Assembly: GCA_020310875.1 (NCBI GenBank)
Contig: MU260054.1
Span: forward strand, 186,001-250,000
Direction: 5' to 3'
Length of the DNA stretch: 64,000 bases
Origin: Ceratopteris richardii
Taxonomy: Eukaryota; Streptophyta; Polypodiopsida; Polypodiales; Pteridaceae
Shown here: positions 41,052 through 54,411 of the stretch, piece by piece
Layout: every line of letters starts with the position of its first letter
Numbering within the stretch: the first letter of the stretch is position 1
Position numbers and translations under genes: made by a program
The notes under the pieces: generated by a model
The model's input: only the letters and a program-made list of their open reading frames with translations
What the model was told of the DNA's origin: nothing
Database searches by the model: none

Positions 41052-43988
41052 CCAACCATTACCAAAAATCTAATGAGTGTTGGACAGATTGTGGAGAAAG
41101 GTCTGTAGGTTAGATTCAACCAATTTGGAGCATTTGTGGAGGATCCAAGGCAAGGGTGCAAGAGAATAGCAAAAGGAGAAAAATCAGGTAGACTTTTCAC
41201 TTTTGAGCTAGAAGACACAAAGAATAATGCACTATACAGTTATTAAGATCAAACACTTTCAAAGCTTGAGATTTGCCACAAAAGATTAGGGCACGTAGGA
41301 GAAAGAACATTGAAACAGATATGCAGGGATCAATGTGTAATTGGAATACCCAATGTTTCCAAACAACACATGATATATAAATGTAGTGCTTGTCAATTTG
41401 GGAAGTCTCACAGGTTACCCTTCTCAAGGAAAGGCTACATGCATGAAGACTACCTAGAACTTGTCCATACAGGTGTATGGGGACCAAGCAAAGACCCCTC
41501 AATATCAAGATCAAGGTACTATGTATCTTTTATTGATGATTATATCAGGTGGTCTGTGTTGTACTTCATGAAGCACAAGGATGAAGTGTTTAATTGTTTT
41601 AAAAAATATCTTGCACTTGTTGAAAATCAGACAGGAAAGAATTTGAAGAGACTAAGGTCAAATGGAGGAGGTGAGTACTTCTCCAGTGAGTTTGAAGACG
41701 TCTTGCAGAAAAGAGGCATTAAGAGAGAAACCACCACAAGGTATACTCCTGAACAGAATGGGGTAGCTGAGAGAAGAAATAGGTTGATTGTTGAGACAAC
41801 TAGGTCTATGTTGAATGAAAAAAAGTTACCTAACTATCTATGGGCAGAGAGTGTTTCTACTGCCACTTACCTCATAAACAGGTTACCATCTAAGTCCCTT
41901 GATGGGATGACACCCTATGAAGCATGGCATGGAAAGAGACCCTCACTTGACCATTGCATGATATTTGGATGTGTAGCATATGTACACATTCCTTCTCAGA
42001 TAAGAGGTAAGCTAGAGCCTAAGGCGGAGAAGTGCATCTTTATTGGATATGATTTAAATAAGAAAGGGTACAGGTTTTACAACCCTTCCAATAAGGGATT
42101 CATGGTTAGTAGAGATGTTGTCTTTGATGAAAATGATTCTTAGTATGAGAATGAATGCAAGAAGTTTGAACTGCCCTATGACTTGGAAGAGGAGTTTCCA
42201 AGTCTTGCTAAGGAGGAACCTACTCAGAATGAAGACTCTACTTCAAATGATGAAGATGTTATCAACCTTGAAGAGTTCAAGGCATGGAAGTCCGAGGGCA
42301 AAGTCAAAATGAAGAAACTTGAAGACATACCTGAATCTTCAAATCACTCAATCAGAAGATCACAAAGAGAGAGCAGAAAGCCTATTAGATATGGGTATGA
42401 TACCTCTCTTGTTACTAAACACTCTGTTTATCTTGCCAAAGATTTGTCAATTGAAGAACCAGGATCATATGAAGAAGCCATAACCAAGACAAAATGGAAA
42501 GAAGCTATGGATGAGGAGATTGAAGCACTCAAGGAAAGTGACACATGGGAGCTAGTACCAAAGAAGGACTCCAGGAAGGTAATAGGATCTAGATGGATCT
42601 ATAAACTCGAAAGAAATTCCGATGGGTCAATTAACAGGTATAAAGCTAGATTGGTAGCTAAGGGTTTTGCACAAACCCAAGGCATTGAATATGAAGAGAC
42701 ATTCTCTCCTGTGGCCAAGATGCCAACTATCAGAGTCTTGGTGAGTGTGGCTGCATCAAAAAATTGGAACATGTATCAATTGGATGTAAAAAATGCTTTC
42801 TTGAATGGATGGATTTCAAAGGAACTATATATGTCACAACCTCCTGGCTATGAAGATCCTAACAAGGTAACATATGTGTGCAAATTCAATAAAGCATTAT
42901 ATGGATTAAAGCGGGCACCTAGGGCATGGAATCATAGGTTGACCACTTACCTTCAAGACCAAGGTTTTGTCATGAGCAAGGTAGATACTTCTCTATTCAT
43001 CAAGAGGAGTAATTCAGAGGTAATATACCTATGTGTTTATGTTGATGACATCATACTTACAGGTAATGATGTGAATGGAATCAGATAAATCAAGAGCCAG
43101 ATGATGAAGGAGTTCAAGATCAATGGTCTTGGTCTACTAAAGTATTTTCTTGGGCTTGAGTTAGTCTATACTAACTCTGGAATATACATTACTCAGAAAA
43201 AATACATACAGGATATGTTGAAAAAGTTTCATTTGCAGGATGCCAAAGTTGCAAGTACTCCAATGGAGGTAAACCTAAAACTAAGTGCCCATGAAGGTGA
43301 TGAAATTAATGACATTACAAGTTATCAAAGCATGGTGGGTAGCTTGAACTATGCTACCTTAACAAGGATAGATATTGCATATGGAGTTAGTGTGCTAAGT
43401 CAGTTTATGCACAAGCCAAGAGCACCTCACTTAGAGGCTGCTAAGAGAATATTAAAATATCTCAAGGGTACACAACATCATGGTTTGTATTTCCCTTACA
43501 CTTCAGACTTGGATATCAAGGTCTATTCAGATGCAGATTGGGCAGGATGCAAGGATGATAGGAGGAGCACTTCTAGATACATTTCATTTGCAGGTGATAA
43601 GCCAAGTTCATGGTCTTCAAAGAAGCAACCTACTGTTGCTTTATCTTCGACAGAGGCAGGATATAGAGGACTAGCTAATGCCACCCAAGAAGCCATATGG
43701 ATCAAGCTATTGTATACAGAGTTGGGTTTGTATACAAGGTCACATTTGATCTTTGGAGATAATACAAGTTCACTTCACCTTGCAGCTAATCCTATCTATC
43801 ATGCTAGGACCAAACATATAGAGGTCCATTACCATTATGTGAGAGAGAAATTATTAAGCAAGGACATTCAAGTAACCAATGTATCAACCAACATGCAATG
43901 TGCAGATTTGTTGACTAAAGCTTTGGATGGAATCAAACTTTGCAGGTTTAAGGCAATGATTGGATTGCAGGATATACATGAAGAATGA
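41052..43988 (+). pseudogene. C2 pol: integrase, RT, RNase H
   Basis: Continues the C2 frame after C3. Stops: TAG 41106-41108, TAA 41244-41246, TAG 42141-42143 (Trp in C3), TAA 43086-43088 (Lys in C3). Otherwise collinear with C3. Integrase: CHKRLGHVGERTL, CSACQFGK, HTGVWGP (the first catalytic Asp changed to Gly), SNGGGEY (second Asp changed to Asn) and NGVAERRN. RT: QLDVKNAFLNGWI and CVYVDDIILTGN are intact. RNase H: SDADWAGCKDDRRST and LSSTEAGY. It ends at TGA 43986-43988. Two of the three integrase acidic residues are lost, so it could not integrate by itself. Confidence 0.9.
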
Positions 43989-44015
43989 AGGATGAAGACC
44001 AAGCCAAAATGTTTG

Positions 44016-44030
44016 GCTTGAGGGGGAGTT
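44016..44030 (+). promoter_or_regulatory. C2 polypurine tract
   Basis: GGCTTGAGGGGGAGT directly before the TGTTGGTG of the LTR. Confidence 0.9.
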
Positions 44031-45057
44031 GTTGGTGTAATGCACAAGCCTACACATTTGGCTTGAAGGATACATCAAAATCCATACACATATGGAGAAG
44101 CATAGGAACACATGTTAGTGGTCAATTACCTCTTTACCTCATTGTAAAAGTCACATTTGACTTGGAATCTTTGTAAACACCTACCAAAAGGGATTCGTGG
44201 AAAGACGTTAGCTTTGATTGATGGAATATCTCCTAGAATGTAGGAGCTAGATCATAGGGAGCCAAAAGTTTGAATTTGAATTCAAAATTCTACTCAATCA
44301 CTATAAAAGTCATCATGAAAAGTCGCGGTTAGAACTCTAAGTGTGTGTGAGGCCTACACTCTAGCGCACACCTATTCACACCATTGGGCAATGAGCTTCA
44401 TGCCAATGGTACTGTATACAAGTGTTCATTAATACATATAGTCACATTGTTCATTTCTGAGTTCTTTGTCATAGTACTTGAAAGTCTGTCAACTTGTGGA
44501 GTGCATATCTCAGTCATTTCTTACAAAATTCAAAGATCTATAGCTTGTTGGAACCAGCTCAAACTTTTCTATGTGCTGTCAAAATTTGAAGAGATTATAT
44601 TCAGTCATTTGAGAGAAAAGCTCGTCGAGGTGATCACTAGTCAAAGTCTGCAATAGTTCTAAAAAATCGGGGGTAAAGGTTTACTTGCTAAATTGATTTC
44701 TATTAGCATAGTTAATCTTTTTATATCATTCCACTTGGAATAGTTAGCTTACTAAGTTAGTTAGATACCCCTAAAAGGAATTTTTCCAATTCCTACTGTG
44801 CTGGTCATACTGAGCAAAAGATCCAATAGGTATCAAGACCAAAATAGAAGGTTTTCTTGAGATCTTAAAGTCCAAAGTTATCTATTTTGATTCAACCTTT
44901 GCAGATATCATTTCTAAAGTACATAGGCCATTTTATGGTGTCATTGGAAAGCTAAGGAGGTCCACTTATCAACTCTGAAGCATACAAGGGCTGGTACCAA
45001 GCATGATATGGTAGTACCTACTCAATCTCTTGGAGTGTCCATCCATCTTTCCCAACA
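44031..45057 (+). repeat. C2 3' LTR
   Basis: 1,027 bp from TGTTGGTGTAATG to TTTCCCAACA. TATA box TATAAAAG at 44302-44309. C1 integrase sequence follows at once. Confidence 0.93.
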
Positions 45058-47106
45058 GATATGACACCATATGAAGCATGGAATGGCAAGAGACCCTCCT
45101 TGGATCATTGCAAAATATTTGGGTGTCTTGCCTATGCACACATCCCATCACAAATCAGAGGGAAGCTTGACCCTAAGGCTGAGAAATGTGTATCTATTGG
45201 GTATGATCAGAATCAAAAGGGATATAGACTTTATAATCCCACTAATTAGGCATTCATAGTTAGTAGTGATGTAGTATTTGATGAAAATAATTCATGGTTT
45301 GAAGATGATTGTAGGAAAGTCAAATTACCATATGATTTGGAAAATGATTTTCCAACCCTAACTCAAGAAGACCAACACCAAGCAGAGGACATCAACTTAG
45401 AAGATGAGGAGTAGATTGATTTCAAAGCTTGGAATTCAAGAGGCAAGTTCAACCACAAGCAATTAGAGGATCTACCCGAATCTTCCAATCAAGCTTCAAG
45501 GAGATCACAAAGAGAAAGTAAGAAGCTCATAAGGTATGGATATGATACATCCTTAGTCACAAAGCACTCTGTGTACATCACTAAAGATTCCATGGTAGAG
45601 GAGCCTTCTTCATTTAAGAGGCTAAGAAGAAGAAAGAGTCGAGAGAAGCCATGCAGGAAGAAGTGGAAGCATTGCAGGAAAATCACACTTAGGATCTAGT
45701 TCCCAAGAAGCTAGATATGAAGGTAATTGGTTCAAGGAAAAAGAACTCTGATGGTTCTATAAACATGTACAAGGCAAGATTAGTGGCAAAGGGATTTGCC
45801 CAAACACATGGAGTAGACTATGAAGAAACATTTTCACCTGTGGCAAAGATGCCAACAATCAGGGTATTGGGAAGTCTTGTTGCATCTAAAAATTGGAATT
45901 TCTATTAGTTAGCTATCAAGAATGCATTTTTTAATGGTTGCATATCAGAGGAAGTGTAAATGGCACAACAACCAAGTTTTGAAGATGAAGAGAAAGCAAA
46001 GTATGTATGCAAGTTTAGAAAAGCACTCTATGGTCTCAAACAAGCTCCTAGAGCCCATAGGCTAGTTACCTATTTGCAGGACCAAGGATTTGTGGAAAGC
46101 AAAGTATATTCTTCTTTATTTATGAAGAAGAATAAATCGTAGGTCATCTACTTGTGTGTCTATGTAGATGATATCATTATTATAGGTAATGATTTTGATG
46201 GTATCAAGCACGTCAAGGCTCAATTGATGAAGCGGTTCAAAATCACTGATCTAGGGTTATTCACCTATTTCCTTGGATTAGAACTTGTGTATACAGATTC
46301 AGGTATTTTTATCACACAAAGGAAGTACATAAATGATATGTTGGTAAAGTTTAAGATGGAGAACACTAAAGTTGTAGGTATTCCTATGGAGATCAATCAT
46401 AAGCTAAGTTCACATGAAGGTGAGCTACTTGAAGATGTCACAAGCTATCAACAACGTGTGGGTAGTCTTAATTATGCTACTTTGACCAGAGTGGATATTG
46501 CATATGCTATGAATACATTGAGTCAATTCATGCATGTACCAAGGAAGACACACATGGAAGTTGCAATGAGGTTGCTTAAGTATCTAAAGGGTACAATGAA
46601 TGAGGGATTGTTCTATCCCTTTACTTCTTATATAGATATAAAGTTATATTCTAATGCAGACTAGGTTGGCTCCACGGATGATAGGAGGAGCACTTCAGGG
46701 TACCTATCCTTTGTAGGTTCAAAACTCATATCATGTTCATCAGCAACCAACTATGGCCTTATCTTCCATAGAAGCAGAATATCAAGGTTTGGCAAATGCA
46801 ACTCAGGAAGCTATGTGGCTTAAGCAATTGTATGCAGATTTGGAGATACATTCCTACACTCCAATAATCTTTGGAGATAACACTAGTTCACTTCATTTGG
46901 TTGCTAATCTTGTGTACCATGCCAGGACTAAGCACATTGAAGTGCACTATCATTATGTTACGGAGAAATTGTTTAGCAAGGATATTCAATAATCCTATGT
47001 ATCAACTCATTTGCAATGTGCAAATTTACTCACCAAAGCATTGGATGGAACAAAGATGAACATGTTCAAACTAATGATTGGGCTGGAAGAGATCAAGGAG
47101 CAATGA
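45058..47106 (+). pseudogene. C1 pol, 3' part: integrase end, RT, RNase H
   Basis: Resumes at MTPYEAWNGKRPSLDHC, the integrase C-terminal region. Many stops and shifts follow: TAG near 45247, TAG near 45411, a shift and stops near 45600-45720, TAG near 45905, TAA near 45957, TAG near 46139, TAG near 46662, a small deletion near 46740 and TAA near 46990. RT is still readable: YKARLVAKGFAQTHGVDYEE, LYGLKQAPRA, CVYVDDIIIIGN. In the motif A word, QLDVKNAF of C2 reads stop-LAIKNAF, so that Asp is lost. RNase H: LSSIEAEYQGLANATQEAMW and HARTKHIEVHYHYV. More decayed than C2 and C3, as expected for the outer host. Confidence 0.88.
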
Positions 47107-47121
47107 AGATCAAGCATGCTA

Positions 47122-47136
47122 GGCTTGAGCAAGAGC
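47122..47136 (+). promoter_or_regulatory. C1 polypurine tract, degenerate
   Basis: GGCTTGAGCAAGAGC; C2 has GGCTTGAGGGGGAGT at the same place before the LTR. Confidence 0.75.
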
Positions 47137-48146
47137 TGTTGGTGCAATTAAAGTTGAAGCCTACACACTTGATCACTTCACATAAGCTTGATGTATTAGC
47201 ATATCATTTGGAAGGATTCAGATGTACAACCTCTTGTAACTTTGAGTTATAATTAGTCATTTTAAAAGTGTAATAAACCCACAAGGAGTTAGGAAGCATA
47301 TAATTTCGTGATTTTTGATAGTTGATTCAAGAGAGAATCAATCCTATACTTTAAGATGCACTTTATTGGTAGAGATTTGAATTTGAATTCAAATCCTTGG
47401 CTCCAACAAAAACTATAAAAGAGGACATGAAATGCTCGCGTGTATCTCTAGGTTCAGAGATCATATTCATGTATTTTTATTGACAATAGGAGCTCACCTC
47501 ATAGCTCACTCTCTCCACACTCATTGAGCAATGACTTGTTGCTAATGACTTGTTTCTAATCACACTTCATTAGAACAATGAATTTGTCTAAGCTGCTTCT
47601 CATTGTATAGTGCATCATTTTGTGTGCTTTAAAGCATGGCATCTTCAACATACTGTCTACCTTAATTCTAGAAAGTTTCATTGATAATGCTCACTCGATC
47701 CTCAGATACTGATCAATCATTGCTTACTAGTCTATGACTATCAAGGCCCGTAAAAAGTCAGGATGGATGCTTGATCTGCTAAACATATTTCTCTACATAT
47801 AGTTTATCATTTTGGATTATTTCACTCATGATTGGTAGCTTGTTAAGATAATTGAAATTCCCAAAAAGGAATTTTATTGATTGTTGTTGTACTCAAGAAT
47901 GATACAAAACTCTCAATAGATGTCTTAACCAAAATAGCAAGTTGTAGACCTTGGATCATATGTCTACCTATCTGTTTTGATCCTATCATTTGTGCATCAT
48001 CTTCCAAGAAACATATGTGATCATTTATCCTTATTAGCTAGCTAAAGAGGCCCACAACACTCTCCATCCATCACTCATATTAGGTGTGAAGCAGGTTTTA
48101 GCTACATCAACTCATCTCTTGTGATTATCCACCATCTACTCCAACA
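47137..48146 (+). repeat. C1 3' LTR
   Basis: About 1,010 bp from TGTTGGTGCAATT to CTACTCCAACA. TATA box TATAAAAG at 47414-47421. Same layout as the C2 LTR but strongly diverged. The microsatellite DNA that follows is the outer flank. Confidence 0.85.
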
Positions 48147-48760
48147 TTCTAGTTTCCTACAGACACATGTAGAGAGAGACACACACACAAAGAGAAAGAG
48201 ATGAAGAGAGAGAGAGAGAAAAAGAGAGACAGATAGATAGAGAGAGAGAGATATAGAGAGAGATATATATAGAGAGAGAGAGAAGAGAAAGCGAGGGAAA
48301 TATGGCTCCTCTGAAGGATGACTGGCTACTACAATCATGATAAAAAGAAAATCCTCTTCCGTCTATGATTTCACACAAGCATACACACACACAAACGGAG
48401 AGAGAAATGGGGGAGGGAGAGAGTTCTCAGACCCTCCTTGAGTTGGCTATAGAGCACTACACATGCATGCTAGAGAGAGAGAGAGATGGAAACGGCTAGA
48501 GCTGATCGATTAATGCACAACAACAAAATGTGTGTGTGTGTGAGAGAGAGAGATGGAAATGGCTAGATATGATTGATGCATGCACAACAACAAAATGCAA
48601 GAGAGAGAGAGAGGTGCATCAATGTGAGTATGCATGAATGCATGAATGCATGTGCATGTGAATGAATACATATGTATGAATGTATGTACGTGCATGGGAG
48701 AGAATGCATGTGATAGTATATGAGAGTGTGTAAGTGAGATGCATATACATATGACTTTTT
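48147..48760 (+). repeat. GA/CA microsatellites and degenerate ATGCATGA repeats
   Basis: Several (GA)n tracts (about 48170-48300, 48395-48490, 48540-48560, 48600-48615), short (CA)n and (TG)n runs, and irregular ATGCATGAATG stretches. The frames across it are low-complexity artefacts. No gene is seen. Confidence 0.85.
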
Positions 48761-49130
<370 letters not shown>

Positions 49131-49516
49131 CATCGCACGATTGATGTTCTCTTTTTCTAAAAACCATCAGTGGTTCTTCTAATCACTATTGTGCCATATC
49201 AATTCTCTGTCATGACCTGCAGCACCCAAAAACCTCAAATGCCTATAGATGCTTTCTAATGTCTGTCGCTCAGAGGAGTTCTCTCCAACTATTGCATAGG
49301 TTTTTAATCATGGTCACCGTCATTGACGAGATCAAAATAGCATCAATATACTAAGTATCAATGGCCCTTGTAGATCCCTTAGATAGATTGGGCATCATCC
49401 CTCTCTACATCAAACATTGTTTTGTAGGTGTATCCTCATTGCGCTACCAAGTGATACCATCTGATGTCACATCTTTATAGTATGGGAATTGAAGGCCTTT
49501 ATTTTGCTACCATTGG
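49131..49516. other. Unassigned flank between microsatellites and G3
   Basis: About 390 bases with no frame or recognised repeat. It could be host DNA or an old, unrecognisable element. G3 begins at the next base. Confidence 0.5.
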
Positions 49517-50125
49517 TGTCACTCTAGAACAATGGTGAGTACCAACGTGAGGATCCACCTCATTATTGTCAATCCGTGGAGACGTGAGGACTAGTATGAA
49601 GACTATGAGCAAGTGATGACACAAGTGTGTGAGTGAGAAGCACACAAACATGCACACACATACACACACACGCGCACACAAGGCAAGAACAAGGAGAGGA
49701 ACAATGGAGTTCTTTGCATTAGTCAAAAAGTCTCTTACATAAGCTCAATTCATAAACAATCTAACCCCAAAAATGAGCTCTCTAGCTCTTTTTATAGTTT
49801 TCTAACTAGCTTTGGTCTTGTCCGGACCTAGTGTCCGGCCTAGTTAACAATTAGGTTCTAGAGCCTATTTGAGGCCTCAAACGGAGTCTAAAAATTATGA
49901 AAATTGATATGTAGCTAATTCTGATACTCCTCAAGCTCAAGGACTCCTTGGCTTGAACAAAATGGAGTCTATTCTACCAAAAATGGAATTTACAATGTTT
50001 GTGTAGTGATTAAAATCACTTGAGTTGTAAATGGTCCATGGAAAAAATGATTAGGCCTTGTTGCCGTATTGTGCATGACTGCTCCGTTGTGCTAGTATGC
50101 TCTTCATCTGACTTGTATGCCAACA
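49517..50125 (-). repeat. G3 3' LTR
   Basis: 609 bp on the minus strand from TGTTGGCATAC to TCTAGAGTGACA. It aligns in blocks with the G1 LTR, including the last bases and the TATA region (49788-49796). Confidence 0.88.
49788..49796 (-). promoter_or_regulatory. TATA box of G3 LTR
   Basis: TATAAAAAG followed by AGCTAGAGAGCTCATTTTTG, as in G1. Confidence 0.7.
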
Positions 50126-50137
50126 CTCCCCCCTTCC
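50126..50137 (-). promoter_or_regulatory. G3 polypurine tract
   Basis: GGAAGGGGGGAG before TGTTGG, preceded by GGTCTGTCAAGGGCAAC, the family's pre-tract block in altered form. Confidence 0.85.
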
Positions 50138-53100
50138 TAGCGCATGTTGCCCTTGACAGACCTTTGTTCTATAGGGTGGTCGATATAGTATTGTATGACA
50201 TTGGTGGCTAATTCGTGTTCTCCTATTCTTAAGCCTCGTGCTAGATCAGCTTCCAATGCATCCCAATTTATTGCACCAGGGGCATCTGGTTGCGGTGTTG
50301 TGTAGTACTCAGAGTACATGGCTTGTTCATAAGCAAAGAGATGGAGCAGGTGTGTTGGCTTCGGTGCGAAGACCTCCGAGTGATACTCCCAGAAACCTGA
50401 TCTAAACATTTCTTCGAATGTCTGGTTGTAGCATGCGGGAAGATACTTTATCCGTGCATGGCAGGCATAAGCTACTCGAATGCTAGGGATGGTGCTCATG
50501 TCGTACACCAAATCATAGTTTCCATTAGTAAACCCCGGTAGCCGTATCTGTGGTGCTGCTGCATTTCGGAAGGTTTTGAGTACTACCTGCATCATATCCA
50601 AAATCTTAAGCATCATCTGGGCCGCAACATCCGGCATGGGCTTCAATCGAGGCATCCAATGGTGAATTGTGGCCATCATATAGGCTACTGATGGTGGCCC
50701 TTGTGGTGGCGCTATGTACGGGTAGTTTAGCGATTCCTTGCATTGCGCGTTGTTCTGCACTTTGATGTTGAATGCTTTCCAAGACCTACGCGTGGAACTG
50801 GATCGTAGCATGGATAGTATAGGAGATGTAAAGGCGCATTGTTCCATGTGCGTAGCATTTCTGGATATGTCTCTAGAAGTTTCTGCCGCCACGTTGGTTG
50901 ACGAATTTTGCCTTTTTGCACCTTTGGAGGAAGGTCTTCGGGTTGAAATTGGGTAGCGTAGGAATCTTACCCGTGACTCTCTGTATTTCTGCATTATAAT
51001 CAGCCAGAATAATATAGTAAGGCCTGTATTGGAGTTCAGATGAGAGGATAAGGCGTCTCGATGACAGGTTCTTGAAGTAATCAGATTGTAGCACAGTTTC
51101 CTCTATGACCCTCATGGCCTGATTTCGCACTACTGTGCGCTCTTCATGAGAACTCCCGATTTCCTCCACTTGTCGTAGCCATGGGGGTCGCAGGGCTTCG
51201 AACGTATCCTGACCTTCTTCCGTTTGTTGACCGCCTGGGAAGGGTTGTGGGTCATATTCTTCTTCAAACGTTTGTTCCACAGGAATTTGTACTGTTTCTT
51301 TGTTAGTGGGAGCCTCTAGTGGGGAACGTGGTCCCTCATATTGAAGTAGGCGTGCTTGCAATTCTGTGACCTGTTTCTGGAGATCTTTTAGGGCCTCTGA
51401 GTCTGTGAGAAGTGAAGCCACTGAGGAGGTGGTTTGAGAGGCAGTCGTTGTGTCTTGTTGTTGTTTCTGCTTCAGTTGATCTAGTTCCTCTGACAACTGG
51501 TCATGTGCTTCAAGCAGCATAGCATAATCTTCCAATATGATCTTGATATTGTCAGGGGTCACCGCTTGAAACTTTGAGGGACTGATGGGTGCCCCGATTG
51601 TGCTTTCTATAGCCGCTTCTAGATTTTCCTGATTCTGGATTTACAGGCGTCGATTCTCTTCATGAGCAACTGCGAGGTGGCTCTTAAGTAGGGCCATATT
51701 GCGTTGAAGCTTTGAATTGCGTTCTAGCTGTGTCCGTAGATGACCTTCTACCACTTGTATTGCTTCTTGATTTGTGTTCTATAATTGCACTTCCACTATG
51801 CTATGAGCCTCTTTTAAAGTTTGGAATTCTGTAAGGAGGCGAGCATTTTCCTCTTCTAGTGTAGCAAGGCAATGTTGTAGCACCTCTGAATGTTCTTTCA
51901 GTCATGCGTTATGTTGTTGGAGCTGATCGTACTCAGTCCTTAACTGTGATATGCATGCTAGCATGGTGTCCAATGCATTTCCTATAGATGATGGTGTGGT
52001 TTGTACAATGGAGGATGCAAGGGGAGGGGAGTGGGGAATGGGAAGAGGGAATGATGTGTCTAAAGGAGATGTGTGTGTGGGTGAAATTGGTGGAGGGGGA
52101 ATGGGAGAAGGTGGAAGTGTGGGGGGAGGGGGAGGTGCCGTGGGTGGTGAAATGTCCATGCCTTCAGGAGTGGATGCGAGTGTGGTGTCTACCATATACA
52201 TTGGAATGGTAGGTGGTGTGTGTGTGAAAGTGGTGAATAAGTGAGAAGTGGGTGCGGGGACTGAAAAGAGAGGAAATGATTGAGGGTTGAAATGTTCTTG
52301 AAAGGAAGTCATGGAGCGGTTGGAGAATTGGAGGGATGGGGATTGGGAGTTGAGGTCGTAGAGGTGGGGAGGCTATGAAGGGCGGTGTGGTGGTAGGGAA
52401 TCCAAGGAATATGGATCTAGAGTCAAGATGGCCTATGGCTGAGGGCATGGGGGATGGTTGTCCTAGGACAGGCTCTATGAGGCTCTGTTATGATGGTGGT
52501 GGTATTATACATAGGGTTCTCAAAAGAGGAAAACAAAGTGGAACTAGAGGTTGGACTACGGAAGATGAAGGCTTGCTGTGTGGGTTGGGTAGTGGAGGGG
52601 ATATCTACAGCTTTTGTTTAAGGAGGGGATGGGGGAGGTGTTGGTGGTAATGGTTTAGTCGACTCTTCATGGATGATCGTATGCTCTTGGCTAGCTGTTA
52701 CTGCTACATGGGAGGTTGTCTCAATGGGTTCGGATGAAACGCTAAGCCCTTCTGCCGTTGTAATGGGAATCTGGATGTTTTTGCCTGACCGTTGTCGTGT
52801 TTGGAATCTCCGCGGATCATACTGAACAGGAGGCCTCTCAAGAGCTGATCGAACTGCTTCCGTAACTCCATAAGTTTCTGCCACCAGAAGTAAGCCTTCG
52901 CTGTATTCAGAGTCCACTCCTGCTTCTTCCAATAGTTGAGCCATGAGCACCCTACTACTATCTTCGATGAGCAGTTGTTGTGATCACACTTGTTCCATGA
53001 TTTGATACAACCTTCGGAGTGCTGCTGTGTAAGCTGGGGCTTCAGTGGTCTCTTCTTCGTCTGCTCCCTCTCCTTCTTCTTCTTCTACCTCTGAGTGTTC

Positions 53101-54411
53101 TAGTTGTTGTGACAAAGTTCTCTGCTGCTCATCATCCCAGTGCACATGACGGTCTTCTGTGGATTTCCTCCTTCTTTGGGAAGAGGTGCCCTGTTCTTCT
53201 CCATCTGAATAGAACTCCATGTCAGAGAGTTTTGTATTTTGCAAGAATGATTCGAAATCAAAGGTACTTATCCCTTCGGTGCCTCCAGTGGCCGGAAATT
53301 CGAATTCAGTAGGGACAGGAGGAGCTGAGGGAGCAGTTTGTGTGGTGGCTTTAGATTCAGGCTTGGGTATTCTAATGGTAAATGGAGGTACAGTGGTCTC
53401 CCTTCGTGGCGAGACTTCCGAGGTCGTCAGTACTTCGCGAGTTTGGACACATGGGATGGAACCCCTCATGCGCTTGGATTGATGTGTGGCGGACTTGAGT
53501 CTCTTGAACATTTGTAGTTGTGCCCATGTTAAAGCATGTTCAACATGTACATCATATGCTAAGCACTTGTAGATGATGCGCGTGATTGCACAACACCCAT
53601 TCACCACTAGCTTCTTGTGTGCCCTTTTCTTTGCTTCATACAGCTGCTCTATAATCCAAACAGGAAGTTTAATTGGCAATGCCCCTGTCTCTGCCAAGTA
53701 AAGAGCGACTTGTGGGGTTGAGTGAACCGATCTTGACCGGGAAATGCAAAATGTTGCATGCACATGCAAAGAGGAATCGACACATTTGGTGTGAGTGCCG
53801 CCATATCTTTCAACTTCTGAAGCTTCCGATTCTTCATGTTAGGGGGAATCAGAGGATCCTTCTCAGATGGTACATGCGTGCCATGCATGTTGAATGTGGC
53901 GCTCACCAATTCTAAAGTGAGTTCGAATCTTTTCAACTCGTTGTCGTCCAATAAGGAGGGAATGACAAATGATCCTGGTTTATCTTTTTCTTCATGTGCC
54001 TTTAATGTTGAAACCAAGTAGTAACATCATAGGAGGTCTCGTTTGGGTAAGGGTGCTGCAAAATATTCGGCCAACCCTACCCGCCTCCATATGGTCTGCA
54101 GTCTTGTGTGTTCTGGAGGGTCTCAAACTCCTTGGAAAAGAACTGGAATCTGACCCATTGCTTATCATGCTCACACTTGGACTCCCATATATACTTGGCC
54201 TCTCCTAATGATCCTTGCATGCCACTGAACCAATGAGAATTGGCATGGACTCTCTCTATGATCCCGATGGGAGGATCTGGTACCGGTATCTGCTGGAGGT
54301 GTTGCAGCTCCACGGTCGTTCAGTTGGAGGCACATCGATCGGTAGACTATCCATATCAATCCCTGCAGTATTTACTCCTGCTTGTGAGCTCGAACCTGCT
54401 GCTTCTACCAT
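50137..54411 (-). pseudogene. G3 ORF3 remnant
   Basis: Homologous to G2 ORF3 but broken by several frameshifts and stops, so it appears as pieces in all three frames (about 54313-54077, 54017-53649, 53769-52618, 52312-50873, 50921-50727, 50994-50137). Matching words: HWFSGMQGS versus HWFRDDQPV; CMQHFAFPG versus VHQHFCFPS; KTFLQRC; TWRQKLLETYPEM versus IWRRKLLEKNPTL; YDMSTIPS versus FDLSTIPS; NQTFEEMFRSGFWE versus MQTFEEAFFTGFFE. The middle has a long coiled coil and, unlike G2, a Pro-rich PPPPPTLPPSPIPPPP stretch near 52100. A likely start is ATG 54411-54409 (MVEAAGSSSQ). The last stop lies at the polypurine tract. It shows that ORF3 is an old, conserved part of the family. Confidence 0.82.

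Larger units (their letters stand above)
32397..45057 (+). mobile_element. C2: Ty1/copia element with truncated 5' LTR, carrying C3
   Basis: Partial 5' LTR, tRNA-Met-type primer site, gag, pol (split by C3), polypurine tract and full 3' LTR. The 3' LTR abuts C1 integrase sequence. The left junction with C1 has lost about 460 bp of LTR and about 150 bp of C1. C2 carries at least five in-frame stops and is inactive. Confidence 0.88.
8412..48146 (+). mobile_element. C1: Ty1/copia element, host of the nested insertions
   Basis: C1 survives in pieces: gag 3' end to integrase (8412-9556), a short integrase continuation (32346-about 32396) and integrase C-terminal region to 3' LTR (45058-48146). 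The pieces run in one orientation and consecutive order of a copia polyprotein. G1, T1 (with G2 inside) and C2 (with C3 inside) interrupt it. The 5' part lies left of the window, beyond G1. About 50 integrase codons between TPE near 32392 and GMTPYEAW near 45060 are missing, apparently lost with the left part of the C2 5' LTR. Confidence 0.8.

Noticed and set aside
49460-49516. TGATACCA-type word near G3 as a copia primer site
   Set aside because: Only a partial match to the reverse complement of TGGTATCAGAGC and no LTR beside it.
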